Shown here piece after piece: positions 1-7,270 of a stretch of DNA of 19,674 nt. Position 1 is the first letter of the stretch, and the number at the start of each line of letters is the position of its first letter. The DNA is from QQUD01 sp039029915 (GTDB lineage: Bacteria > Chloroflexota > Anaerolineae > Promineifilales > Promineifilaceae): positions 1 through 19,674 of the forward strand of contig JBCCFD010000099.1 of NCBI GenBank assembly GCA_039029915.1, in the 5' to 3' direction. A model generated the notes under the pieces. It had not been told where the DNA came from, made no database searches, and saw nothing but the letters and a program-made list of their open reading frames with translations. The position numbers were made by a program, and so were the translations under genes.

Positions 1-9
1 GTCAAAATT

Positions 10-873
10 ATGAACATCAACGGAAAAACCCAACTTATCGGCTTACTTGGCTGGCCTGTCTCACACAGTTTCAGTCCGGCTATGCACAATGCGGCAGCGG
101 AAGCGGCAGGGTTAAATTGGGCGTATGTACCCCTGCCTGTCAGACCTGATTTAGTAGAAACGGCCGTTCGTGGCCTGCCCGCGCTGGGATTTCGCGGGGT
201 CAATGTTACCATTCCACACAAGCAAGCCGTGATGCCGGTTCTCAACAAAATTGAAGCTGGGGCGCAGGCTATTGGGGCCGTCAACACCATCAAAATCGAG
301 TTGGAAGCCAATGAACCGTTTCTTACCGGCTTTAACACCGATTGGTCAGGCTTTCTAGCTGATTTAGTACAACTTAATGTAACCGTCAAGGGGCGAGAGT
401 GTCTTGTTTTAGGAGCCGGCGGATCGGCCCGTGCCATTGTTTTTGGTCTAGCTAAAGCCGAAGCCAAACGCATCACCCTTCTCAGTCGCCGTGTAGAACA
501 AGCGACTGAGCTCATCAACAGCATCGCACCGTTTTGTCCAGCCAACATTTTGCATCAATCACCTTTGAGCAAACTGCCAGAGGTGTCTCAATCGTGCCAA
601 GCGCCAATCATTATTAATACCACGCCGCTTGGGATGACCCCCAATGCCGAAAGCTCCATTTGGCCAGAAAGTTTGCCATTTCCAACAGGAAGCTTTGTTT
701 ATGACCTCGTTTACAATCCTCAGCAAACCAGACTAATGAACCAAGCCCAATCGGCAGGCTGTCGAACCGCTAACGGTCTTGGCATGCTCATCTGGCAAGG
801 TGCCAAGGCGTTCGAAATCTGGACGGGCATCATGCCGGATGTGGCTGTAATGCGGCAGAGCTGTGGGTTATAA
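10..873 (+). CDS. aroE: Shikimate dehydrogenase (NADP+)
   Basis: This enzyme reduces 3-dehydroshikimate to shikimate with NADPH in the cytoplasmic shikimate pathway for aromatic amino acids. The 287 residues match the usual family length. The N-terminal substrate domain shows GWPVSHSFSPAMHN (residues 15-27) and NVTIPHK with catalytic Lys71. Asn92 in GAVNT and Asp111 in GFNTDW complete the substrate and catalytic set. The Rossmann domain has VLGAGGSARA (about 133-142), followed by LLSRR, which would contact the NADP phosphate. NTTPLGM and the C-terminal GLGMLIWQGAKAFEIWTG are also family hallmarks. The ATG at 10 is the only sensible start, but just 9 bases precede it, so its ribosome site and any operon partner upstream cannot be judged. 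An ACGGCCGT palindrome lies at 160-167, read as Thr-Ala-Val. Confidence 0.96.
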   Translation: MNINGKTQLIGLLGWPVSHSFSPAMHNAAAEAAGLNWAYVPLPVRPDLVETAVRGLPALGFRGVNVTIPHKQAVMPVLNKIEAGAQAIGAVNTIKIELEANEPFLTGFNTDWSGFLADLVQLNVTVKGRECLVLGAGGSARAIVFGLAKAEAKRITLLSRRVEQATELINSIAPFCPANILHQSPLSKLPEVSQSCQAPIIINTTPLGMTPNAESSIWPESLPFPTGSFVYDLVYNPQQTRLMNQAQSAGCRTANGLGMLIWQGAKAFEIWTGIMPDVAVMRQSCGL

Positions 874-938
874 TCGATCCAGCTTGTCAGCAAACGCCCT
901 CAGGTTACTTCACTCACACACTCTATCACTCACACATT

Positions 939-972
939 CACTCTTTCATTCCTCACACTCTTTCATTCCTCA
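939..972. repeat. Two 17-bp tandem copies in a pyrimidine-rich spacer
   Basis: The unit CACTCTTTCATTCCTCA occurs at 939-955 and again, identical, at 956-972. It sits in a C/T/A-rich, G-poor stretch (about 908-995) with further partial copies of CACTC and CACAC upstream. It lies between aroE and the secreted-protein gene. I see no stem-loop terminator for aroE here. Simple slippage-generated sequence is the likeliest explanation. Confidence 0.75.
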
Positions 973-1002
973 CCTTACTACTCTGCCACTCTACGAACGT
1001 AA

Positions 1003-1031
1003 CTGGCAATGCAAGTGTCACTCTCTATGAT
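1003..1031 (+). promoter_or_regulatory. Candidate sigma-70-type promoter for the secreted-protein gene
   Basis: CTGGCA at 1003-1008 (4 of 6 to TTGACA) and TATGAT at 1026-1031 (5 of 6 to TATAAT) are 17 bases apart. They sit 33 bases upstream of the ATG at 1064. The ribosome site GAGGTG at 1050-1055 has an 8-base spacer. This is pattern match only. Confidence 0.4.
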
Positions 1032-1063
1032 CGATTTAACCATGACGTAGAGGTGACTTATTT

Positions 1064-1930
1064 ATGAAATTATTTGATGCAAAATTTGGTTTATTTGTAT
1101 TTCTTTTTATTGGAATTTTCGGATTTTTATCTTTAATTCGGCCGGCATCAACGGCCGTTAACACCAACACGACCGTTTTATACGATGCAACACAGGGCGG
1201 GCTCCCCGCATCCCAAAACATGAGTTACGCAAGCTATGGGGAAGGTTTTGTGCCTACATCCTCGACACAAACATTTACAAATGGCGCCACTGTCCTTGAC
1301 TCTACCGCTAAACGAGGAGATTACGCCGGATATGGGGTTGATCCGGCTGAAGCGGGTACCTACGATGCAGCAGATGGATTTGGGATGGCGTTCACAGTTC
1401 GCATTGAAGAGGAAGCCTACACCGATACTGAGCGCTCTGGGTTTAGTATCATTTTGCTTGATAAAAATGCAATTGGCATCGAAATCGGCTTTCACGAGGA
1501 TACTGTTTATGCGCGTGAAGGAAATGGAACTGATCTTTTTGACGTCGCCGAATCGGTTACTTTTGATACAACCACTGAAACCACATACTATCTTGAAATC
1601 ATTGACGACAGCTACACATTAACCGCTACGGGCATGCCCACACTAACAGGCAGCACTCGCGATTATTCAGATAATCCAGACCCACCATTTAATATTCCAG
1701 ATCCCTACGAGCAACCTAATTTTGTCTTTTTAGGTGACAACACCACGCGAGCCGAGGCAATTATTCATCTAAAGTATGTTGCCATTTTGACAGACACCGT
1801 CGCCCCTACACCAACAGCAACCCATACCGCTACCGCAACGGCCACAAGCACGCCCGATCCGGATGATCCTGGTGCAGAAGCCACGCCGGAAGCGATTGAG
1901 AGCTACCTGCCACTCATAACAAAGCCATAA
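1064..1930 (+). CDS. Secreted beta-sandwich (choice-of-anchor-like) protein with C-terminal YLPLITKP tail
   Basis: The 288-residue protein starts with a clear signal peptide: Lys2 and Lys7, a hydrophobic core at 8-25, and a probable signal peptidase I site after Ala-Ser-Thr-Ala31. Residues about 38-243 form a beta-rich domain with the segments GFGMAFTVRIEE, RSGFSIILLDKNAIGIEIGF, ETTYYLEIIDDSYTLTATG and PDPYEQPNFVFLGDNTTRA. This pattern resembles concanavalin-like/choice-of-anchor domains of exported bacterial proteins; I recall a closely similar choice-of-anchor family but cannot confirm which. A Thr/Ala/Pro-rich linker follows (about 247-275), then an acidic stretch and the tail YLPLITKP. 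No catalytic residues are recognisable, so the role is unknown; surface or matrix binding is possible. GAGGTG eight bases upstream of the ATG supports the start. A strong terminator follows the stop directly. Confidence 0.8.
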   Translation: MKLFDAKFGLFVFLFIGIFGFLSLIRPASTAVNTNTTVLYDATQGGLPASQNMSYASYGEGFVPTSSTQTFTNGATVLDSTAKRGDYAGYGVDPAEAGTYDAADGFGMAFTVRIEEEAYTDTERSGFSIILLDKNAIGIEIGFHEDTVYAREGNGTDLFDVAESVTFDTTTETTYYLEIIDDSYTLTATGMPTLTGSTRDYSDNPDPPFNIPDPYEQPNFVFLGDNTTRAEAIIHLKYVAILTDTVAPTPTATHTATATATSTPDPDDPGAEATPEAIESYLPLITKP

Positions 1931-1976
1931 AATAAAAAAGCGCTGGTAACAAATCCCAGCGCTTTTTTATTTTTTG
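1931..1976. terminator. Bidirectional intrinsic terminator
   Basis: A perfect 16-bp stem pairs 1931-1946 with 1956-1971 around a 9-base loop. Its core AGCGCTGG/CCAGCGCT is flanked by A-rich sequence on the left and a T run on the right. It therefore works on both strands. It lies 1 base after the secreted-protein stop (plus) and downstream of hsp20 (minus), between convergent genes. Confidence 0.93.
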
Positions 1977-1987
1977 TTAGCCTCATT

Positions 1988-2060
1988 ATTACTTTGTTAC
2001 CAAAGTTTTTAAATACTTCTTCTCTGGAAAAACTTAAAATTTCTTATGTAACGAAGTATT
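1988..2060. repeat. Imperfect inverted repeat, possibly a distant relative of the 116-bp element
   Basis: ATTACTTTGTTAC (1988-2000) is answered by GTAACGAAGTATT (2048-2060). These are 13-base arms with two mismatches around an AT-rich 47-base centre. The arms share ACTTNGTTAC/GTAACGAAGT with the ends of the 116-bp elements at 2561 and 2896. The interior shows only scattered similarity. It lies downstream of hsp20. Confidence 0.5.
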
Positions 2061-2093
2061 ATGGGGAGGTAAACTCAAAAACTTTCAGTTTAC

Positions 2094-2522
2094 TTAGCTA
2101 ACAGTAACCTCAATTTTCTTTGGCTTAACTTCTTCAGCCTTAGGCACGTTCAAAGTTAAAATGCCGTTTTCATAAGTAGCAGCGATGTTTTCGCCATTGA
2201 CAGCCACGGGGAAACGAACGCGGCGGCTAAAGCTACCGTAACGACGCTCACGAACGTGGTATTGAGTGTTTTCGGAAGCCTCTTCCGATTTGACTTCACC
2301 TTTCAGTGTCAAAACGTTGTCTTCCAAAGTGACATCTAAATCATCGGCTGCTATGCCGGGCACAGATGCCTCGATTATGTACGCATCATCATTCTCTACA
2401 ACGTCAATCGCCACGCTCCAGTTTGAGGTAGGGGTTGACTTTGAGAAAGACGCGTCAAATAAACGATCGAATTCATCAAAAATACTGGTGCGATAAGGGT
2501 TCCATCGAACTAATTTTGTCAT
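2094..2522 (-). CDS. Small heat-shock protein, Hsp20/alpha-crystallin family
   Basis: This ATP-independent holdase binds unfolding proteins in the cytoplasm and passes them to refolding chaperones. The 142-residue protein is typical of bacterial class-A-like small heat-shock proteins. The short N-terminal arm holds WNPYRTSIFDEFDRLF (residues 7-22). The alpha-crystallin domain runs about 36-130, with ASVPGI, LTLKGEVK, RRYGSFSRRVRFP and the signature ENGILTLNVPK (118-128). The C-terminal tail carries Ile-Glu-Val (137-139), the I/V-x-I/V motif used for oligomer assembly. The start is supported by AGGAGA (2530-2535 on the complement) seven bases before ATG. A 116-bp inverted-repeat element begins 38 bp upstream of the start. 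I see no CIRCE element here, so control probably differs from groESL. No ACGGCCGT lies inside. Confidence 0.96.
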   Translation of the reverse strand: MTKLVRWNPYRTSIFDEFDRLFDASFSKSTPTSNWSVAIDVVENDDAYIIEASVPGIAADDLDVTLEDNVLTLKGEVKSEEASENTQYHVRERRYGSFSRRVRFPVAVNGENIAATYENGILTLNVPKAEEVKPKKIEVTVS

Positions 2523-2560
2523 TTTAACATCTCCTAAAGTTTTAATTTTGGTTATCCCCT

Positions 2561-2676
2561 TTAAGTGAAACGAAGTTCCTGCTTTGAATAAAACGACGGT
2601 TGCAAACTTCGTTTCCTCGAGGTTCCCAAGTTTTTATCTAACAAGGTTTTCCAATTAGAAACTTCGTAACACTTAA
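2561..2676. repeat. 116-bp inverted-repeat element, copy 1 (MITE-like)
   Basis: Copy 1 begins TTAAGTGAAACGAAGTTCC and ends GAAACTTCGTAACACTTAA; these ends are 19-base terminal inverted repeats with three mismatches. A second internal ACTTCGTTTCC lies at 2606-2616. By hand alignment, copy 1 matches copy 2 (2896-3011) without gaps at 96 of 116 positions. TTAA at both tips could be a target duplication. It contains no open reading frame and lies within the hsp20 upstream region. Confidence 0.85.
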
Positions 2677-2895
2677 GCGGGGGTCGTTTTGTTTGATGGT
2701 CCCTATTTTGATTTTGGCACGTTAGAAAAATGTATGTCAAATCTTAGAGAATGATCTGAGGGATATTAGATTATTGTTAGCATCATTCTTGAGAGAGCTC
2801 CTCCCTTAAGACTGCCCCCTTTTGCATCCCAATTTCCAAAAGTTATAATCGCAGAATTATATAGTAGCTAGGCTACAGTTGAGCACAAAATTTAT
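2677..2895. other. Spacer between the two 116-bp element copies
   Basis: No gene or repeat is visible here. A possible plus-strand promoter is listed separately at 2822-2849. The rest has no recognisable motif; hsp20 promoter elements should lie in this stretch or within copy 1, but I could not assign them with confidence. Confidence 0.5.
2822..2849 (+). promoter_or_regulatory. Candidate promoter for the NmrA-like gene
   Basis: A perfect TATAAT at 2844-2849 has a weak TTGCAT at 2822-2827 with a 16-base spacer. A transcript from here would begin near 2856 and carry element copy 2 as a folded 5' leader before the ATG at 3023. Confidence 0.4.
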
Positions 2896-3011
2896 TTATG
2901 TGAAACGAAGTTCCTACTTTGAATAAAACGATGGCTACCACCTTCGTTTCCTCGGAGTTCCGAAGCTTTTATCTAGCAAAAGTTTCAATTTTGAAACTTC
3001 GGATCACTTAA
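2896..3011. repeat. 116-bp inverted-repeat element, copy 2 (MITE-like)
   Basis: Same length and orientation as copy 1, with about 83 percent identity by hand alignment. The left end is TTATGTGAAACGAAGTTCC and the right end GAAACTTCGGATCACTTAA. Its last base is 11 bases before the NmrA-like gene's ATG, so the element directly abuts that gene's ribosome site GGAG (3013-3016). Confidence 0.85.
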
Positions 3012-3022
3012 TGGAGTCAGCA

Positions 3023-3925
3023 ATGAGCCAAAAAATTTATTTAATTACAGGCGCAACAGGCACAACTGGAGCAAGCTTGGTTGAAAAATTGGCCGCTGCA
3101 GACTCACATAACGAAATTAGAGCCGCCACACGCAACCCAAGCAGCCCAAAATCGCAACGATTACGTCAATTTGGTGACAATATTCGTCTTGTATCATCAA
3201 ATTGGGATGATGTGTCATCTATTCAAGATGCCTTTAGGGGGGTCACCCATCTTTACGCACTCCCACCTTTTGTGCCGCCTGAAATGGTGCAGTGGCATCG
3301 CAACCTCATGGAAATAGCAGCCAAATATGCAGACCTTGAATTTGTCGTCAAGCATTCGGTAATTGGCGCCAGGCTTCCCCAGCCGGACGATACGCCAAGT
3401 GGCATCCCTTTGATTCACGGGTATGGAGAACAGGCCATTAAAGAATCAGGCGTTCCATACGCGAGTTTGCGACCCACGATCTTTGCACAGCATTTTACAA
3501 CCAATCAAGCCATCATCGCACCTGGTGATAATCAGTTTTTCTTACCGATTGGATCAGCCAAAGTCGCCTTCCTTGATGCTCGAGACATCGGTACTATAGC
3601 TGTTCATCTTTTAACCTTAGATGATCCAAGCAAGCACAATGGGGCCGCCTACACATTAACTGGCCCAGAAGGCATCACAATTGAGCAGATGCAGGCGGTT
3701 TTGTCACAAAAAACAGGTCGGCAAATTCGCTGGGTAGATGTTTCAGATGAAATGTTTATGGATAGATTAAAAAAGGCTGGCCGTTCAACGGCCGTTATCA
3801 ATGTTTACAAAGAAGCCCGTGAGGGATGGTTTGCTGAGCCAACCGCAGATTTTGAAAATGTCGTGGGGGTTCCAGCAACATCATATGAACAATTTGTGGC
3901 AGACCACGTCGACTATTTCAAGTAG
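3023..3925 (+). CDS. NmrA-like NAD(P)-binding oxidoreductase (atypical SDR)
   Basis: The N-terminus IYLITGATGTTGASLVEKL carries the GxxGxxG dinucleotide motif (Gly10, Gly13, Gly16), followed by RAATRNPSSPKS, typical of atypical short-chain dehydrogenases binding NADP(H). The order LVSSNWDDVSSIQDAFRGVTHLY, then KHSVIGA, ASLRPTIFAQHF and AFLDARDIGTIAVHLL matches the NmrA/quinone-oxidoreductase-like group. Members reduce quinones or azo compounds or act as redox sensors. The classical YxxxK catalytic pair is not evident, so the substrate is unknown. I chose ATG 3023 (300 residues) rather than the in-frame ATG at 3011, because GGAG at 3013-3016 lies six bases upstream of 3023 and overlaps the earlier codon. 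An ACGGCCGT at 3788-3795 reads Thr-Ala-Val. The next gene converges from the other strand. Confidence 0.88.
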   Translation: MSQKIYLITGATGTTGASLVEKLAAADSHNEIRAATRNPSSPKSQRLRQFGDNIRLVSSNWDDVSSIQDAFRGVTHLYALPPFVPPEMVQWHRNLMEIAAKYADLEFVVKHSVIGARLPQPDDTPSGIPLIHGYGEQAIKESGVPYASLRPTIFAQHFTTNQAIIAPGDNQFFLPIGSAKVAFLDARDIGTIAVHLLTLDDPSKHNGAAYTLTGPEGITIEQMQAVLSQKTGRQIRWVDVSDEMFMDRLKKAGRSTAVINVYKEAREGWFAEPTADFENVVGVPATSYEQFVADHVDYFK

Positions 3926-3957
3926 CTTGTAAATTAGCATCATCAAATTCAAGACAA

Positions 3958-6900
3958 TTATTCAGCGGGAGAGAAAGTTAGGAATTCCCCGCTCTGAGAG
4001 CTTAGGCGAACACCATTCGATGGATTATACAGCCCCACCCGGAGTTCTAACTCCATGAGTGCAACATCGGCGGGTCGCTGCAACTGATGTAAATCAAGAA
4101 TGTACTCACCCGCGGCCCAGCTGGTGGTTGGGCGGACCCAATTAGCAGGTTCACCGTCGGATTGGGCTAAGATTTGGCCCGATTTGTCAACCAGATGGAC
4201 AAACACTCGATAGCTTATGTCAACTTCTGATTGAGCCTGCCAAACCCACTCAATATTTAGATGATTACTGTCGGTTGTAAGTGTATAGCCTGCCAGAGAA
4301 GCCACGGCCGTTTCCTCAGCATGAACAAAGATAACATCAACGACCGTATCAAACATAGGTGCATCAAATATCCGCTCTGGCGCATTTACCTCTAACGTGC
4401 CCAGCGCTACTTCATCCTGGAACATAAATTGATACGTCCCGCTTTCAAGCCCCCCCGGCACATTTAAAATGCGTTGGCCACGATATCGCTGTCCATCTTC
4501 CCAAAGTTCAGAATCTAAAATCGAGATCGACCATTCCTTTTGCATTTCACCTGCTTCATCAACCAGCGAGATTGATAATGGCCACACCGGTTCGTACGAA
4601 ACACGCTCTGCAAACACCGTTACCAGCATGGCTTCACCAGGCTGAGCCACTTCACGATCTTGATTGTAGCCTAGCAGTTTGAGTCCTGTATGAGGAACGG
4701 CCGTTTCCAGCGGATACTGAGGTGCTAAAACTTGAGCCTCGCCCGGCGATGAAATGAAAATCTCCATTAGCGCCGCTGTTGGGCCTAAAATTTGGCCATT
4801 CTCCCCGGTCAAAGTGACAGGCTCAAGCGTCTCTAGATCAAAGAGCGTCATAACCAGTTTATAATTTCCAGGTGGAATACCAGCTAGTGGCTCAACTTCC
4901 CATATCTCCCAACCCCATTGACCAGGTTGCCAAGCTAACGTCGGGGGTGCATCTTCATATTTTCGAGTGCGGAAGGTGTTTTTATCGCTCCACAAATGAC
5001 CAGCCTCATCCTCAAGCCAAACGTTTGTTTGGTAGTTGCGAGTTGGGTGAGAAACGGCCGTCCACGCCATGCGCACTTCGATGATTTCGTCGGCTGGGTT
5101 ATTTCGGTCGGAAATTTCAACGTGGCTCATCAACAGCTCACTACCCTGAATGGCAACCGAATTAGGCACATTGAGCGCACCCACCTGCCTCAGAGGCGTG
5201 TCCACTCTATCAAACACCCCAAACTTCAGAAAAATCGTCACAATCGCCACGCCAAAAACGGCCCACGTGACAAATTGACCATCTCTTCTCTCCTCTCTCC
5301 TCTTTCTTCTCTCTTCCCTCTTTTCATACAGGACAAACCCAACAACGGCCGTTCCTGCCAAGGAGAATAAGCTTAAGCCCAGCAGGGTCGAACGGAGCGG
5401 TGTTGAGCCCCATTTGACGGACAGCGTGTGCGAACCAGCCGGTACATCAAAGCTGATTAAACCTTCGGGCTCGCTAGGCGTAATGGGCACCGCTTGACCA
5501 TCTACTGTTGCCTGCCAGCCTGCAAAGTCAAAGGTTTGGTAAACGGCCGTAAATGGCGCATTTCCCTCAACCACAACCGTTGCGCCCAGCGGTGTCTGCC
5601 TTACCAGTTCCCCAGTGACCCCATCTGGTAGCAAAAAGCGTTCAGGGAAGCTGTTTTGCAAATAATTGGCTTCCAGCGGAGACGCAGACGGCCGTTTTTT
5701 CACCGTTCTGGGAAAATAGCTACCCTCAGGGTCAACGCCGACCAATCCCGTGACCCGCTCATAGTTGTGTACGGTATTGATAGTGGGGAATGTTTCTTCA
5801 TGGCAAAGCGCGGGATACAAATTGGGTACGGTTTCAACAAACAGTAGCCCGAGCGCCACAACTAAAAATGAACTTTTCCAGACCGACGTTTGCCCACTTG
5901 CAAATGGCACACCGGCTAAAAATGCCACCGGCAGCGCTGCCCGCCCCACAAATCGCCACGGAAACTGCACAAAATCAATCAGCGGCAGATTTTCCCACAG
6001 CCCGCGCGACAGGGGGAACGCCATAAAGAGGAATACGGCCGTTGCAAACAGCATACCCCATACGTGCAAACGTCGTTCATTTACGATTTCAGATTGACGA
6101 TCAACGACTGAGGCATTTTTTCCCGATCCCAGATCCCCGATCCCCGATCCCCACTCCTTAATCCCCAAACCCCAAACAACCCCCAGCACCGCTAACCCCA
6201 CCGGTACCCACCCCAAACGGAAATTCAAGTCAGGGTTCACTAAATTGGGGTCTTCAGTGGCAACAGGACCAAATACCTCACCCGTGGTGACAAAGTTAAA
6301 GCGGAAGTCATTGTTGCGGGTCGTCGTTGATTGTTCGAGGGTCACGCTGTCTAATTCAAACAGAGCCCCACCTGAGTAAAAGAGCGTCATGCCTAAGCCA
6401 AGGACAAATAGGGCCAAGACTCGGAAAGCAAGAGTTTGCCAATCTAGCCGCTGATTCCAACCGACGATGACTAAATAAAGCAGCATAAATGGCGTAAACA
6501 GCAGAAGTGATATATTGTGACTAAGCGAGAAAAAAGCCAGACTAAACACCCCAACGAGGAAGGCTTGATAACGGCCGTTTAGCACCCACCGTCGACCAAT
6601 CCACATCAACAGCGGAAACAACGGTAGGGCAAGCGATTCAGGTGAATTGCCCCGAATCAAGGCATCAACCAGCAGATAGGGAGCGCTCATGTACGCCATT
6701 GCCGATACAATCCCTGCCACCGAGCCAAAAACATCGCGCACCCAAAGATACATGAACCAGCCAGACGCCAAAATAGTCAGGGCATAAAACAGATTTTCTG
6801 CGGCGGGGAGAGGCATGCCTAAAAGGTGTGGGAACAAGCTAGCATAAAGCGGGGTCGGTTCTCGATAGACGAAAAACGGATACCCATAGCCGTAGGCAAC

Positions 6901-7089
6901 ATCAGGAAGCCATCTTGAAAAATATAGGCCATTTTGCCAAGCATATTTCATCGCGGCAATGCGATGATAGTGCAAATGACCATCATGGGTGCAGGGAACG
7001 GCCGTTAGATGAAACAGCGGCGAAATAAGGGGAACTCCCAATAATGTAATCAACCCCAAATGCAAAAATGTCCGAACTCTTTGTCTCAC
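3958..7089 (-). CDS. Large polytopic membrane protein, PTPS-related/YfhO-like (probable GT-C type)
   Basis: This 1043-residue protein has an N-terminal hydrophobic half and a large extracytoplasmic C-terminal half. After the first membrane segment (about 8-28) comes THDGHLHYHR (34-43), then LPDVAYGYGYPFFVYREPTPLY (about 61-82), the hallmark of the PTPS-related membrane family. The acidic first loop suggests a GT-C-like lipid-linked-sugar transferase. About ten membrane segments follow up to residue 430. A YfhO-like beta domain lies at about 505-560 (FDFAGWQATVDGQAVPI, VPAGSHTLSVKW), then two more membrane helices (about 564-587 and 607-624) and C-terminal beta domains (about 650-1043). Two low-complexity insertions interrupt loops (about 305-340 and 589-605). 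The GTG start at 7089 follows an in-frame stop 12 bases upstream, and I see no ribosome site. Nine ACGGCCGT copies on this gene read mainly as Thr-Ala-Val. Donor and acceptor are unknown. Confidence 0.8.
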   Translation of the reverse strand: MRQRVRTFLHLGLITLLGVPLISPLFHLTAVPCTHDGHLHYHRIAAMKYAWQNGLYFSRWLPDVAYGYGYPFFVYREPTPLYASLFPHLLGMPLPAAENLFYALTILASGWFMYLWVRDVFGSVAGIVSAMAYMSAPYLLVDALIRGNSPESLALPLFPLLMWIGRRWVLNGRYQAFLVGVFSLAFFSLSHNISLLLFTPFMLLYLVIVGWNQRLDWQTLAFRVLALFVLGLGMTLFYSGGALFELDSVTLEQSTTTRNNDFRFNFVTTGEVFGPVATEDPNLVNPDLNFRLGWVPVGLAVLGVVWGLGIKEWGSGIGDLGSGKNASVVDRQSEIVNERRLHVWGMLFATAVFLFMAFPLSRGLWENLPLIDFVQFPWRFVGRAALPVAFLAGVPFASGQTSVWKSSFLVVALGLLFVETVPNLYPALCHEETFPTINTVHNYERVTGLVGVDPEGSYFPRTVKKRPSASPLEANYLQNSFPERFLLPDGVTGELVRQTPLGATVVVEGNAPFTAVYQTFDFAGWQATVDGQAVPITPSEPEGLISFDVPAGSHTLSVKWGSTPLRSTLLGLSLFSLAGTAVVGFVLYEKREERRKRREERRDGQFVTWAVFGVAIVTIFLKFGVFDRVDTPLRQVGALNVPNSVAIQGSELLMSHVEISDRNNPADEIIEVRMAWTAVSHPTRNYQTNVWLEDEAGHLWSDKNTFRTRKYEDAPPTLAWQPGQWGWEIWEVEPLAGIPPGNYKLVMTLFDLETLEPVTLTGENGQILGPTAALMEIFISSPGEAQVLAPQYPLETAVPHTGLKLLGYNQDREVAQPGEAMLVTVFAERVSYEPVWPLSISLVDEAGEMQKEWSISILDSELWEDGQRYRGQRILNVPGGLESGTYQFMFQDEVALGTLEVNAPERIFDAPMFDTVVDVIFVHAEETAVASLAGYTLTTDSNHLNIEWVWQAQSEVDISYRVFVHLVDKSGQILAQSDGEPANWVRPTTSWAAGEYILDLHQLQRPADVALMELELRVGLYNPSNGVRLSSQSGEFLTFSPAE
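5277..5326 (-). repeat. Polypurine/polypyrimidine tract inside the membrane-protein gene
   Basis: The plus strand is an almost pure C/T run (CTCTCCTCTC-type). On the coding strand it encodes the charged run EKREERRKRREERRDGQ (about residues 589-605), between two predicted membrane helices. In-frame slippage expansion of a cytoplasmic loop is the simplest reading. Confidence 0.8.
6085..6180 (-). repeat. Low-complexity GGGGATC-type tract inserted in frame in the membrane-protein gene
   Basis: On the plus strand CCCGATCCCAGATCCCCGATCCCCGATCCCC-like units (described here by pattern, positions 6121-6152) are followed by CCCCAAACCCC. On the coding strand this gives Gly-Leu-Gly-Ile-Lys, Gly-Ser-Gly-Ile-Gly-Asp-Leu-Gly-Ser-Gly and then a polar stretch to about residue 340. 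It lies between two membrane helices and resembles the intergenic tract at 11565-11597. Confidence 0.7.
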
Positions 7090-7208
7090 GCGGTAAGTTT
7101 AGGGGAGATACAAAAAATGTCCACCATTTAACAAAAAAACTCATACCAATTGCACGACTGACCTAAACAACAATCAGACATTTCCAATGCTACCCGCCCC
7201 AAAACTTT

Positions 7209-7218
7209 TTGCTATACT
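7209..7218 (+). promoter_or_regulatory. Extended -10 promoter upstream of the leader frame
   Basis: TTGCTATACT contains the TGn extension followed by TATACT (7213-7218, 5 of 6). No good -35 box sits 16-18 bases upstream, which is acceptable for extended -10 promoters. Transcription would start near 7225, before the leader frame at 7271. Confidence 0.45.
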
Positions 7219-7270
7219 CTCCCATCGTGACACCGGAAGTGTATCCCCAATAAAACTCTGAGGTGGCAAC

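Noticed and set aside
1236..1622. 128-residue plus-strand frame inside the secreted-protein gene
   Set aside because: It overlaps a gene with signal peptide, domain pattern and ribosome site, and its own translation resembles no family.
2561..3011. A composite transposon formed by the two 116-bp copies
   Set aside because: The copies are in direct orientation and the 219 bp between them contain no transposase or other frame.
3011..3022. ATG at 3011 as the start of the NmrA-like protein
   Set aside because: It overlaps the ribosome site GGAG that serves ATG 3023 and lies at the tip of the repeat element.
4996..5370. Plus-strand frames opposite the large membrane protein
   Set aside because: The minus-strand protein is continuous and membrane-patterned through this stretch; the opposite frames have no domain signal.
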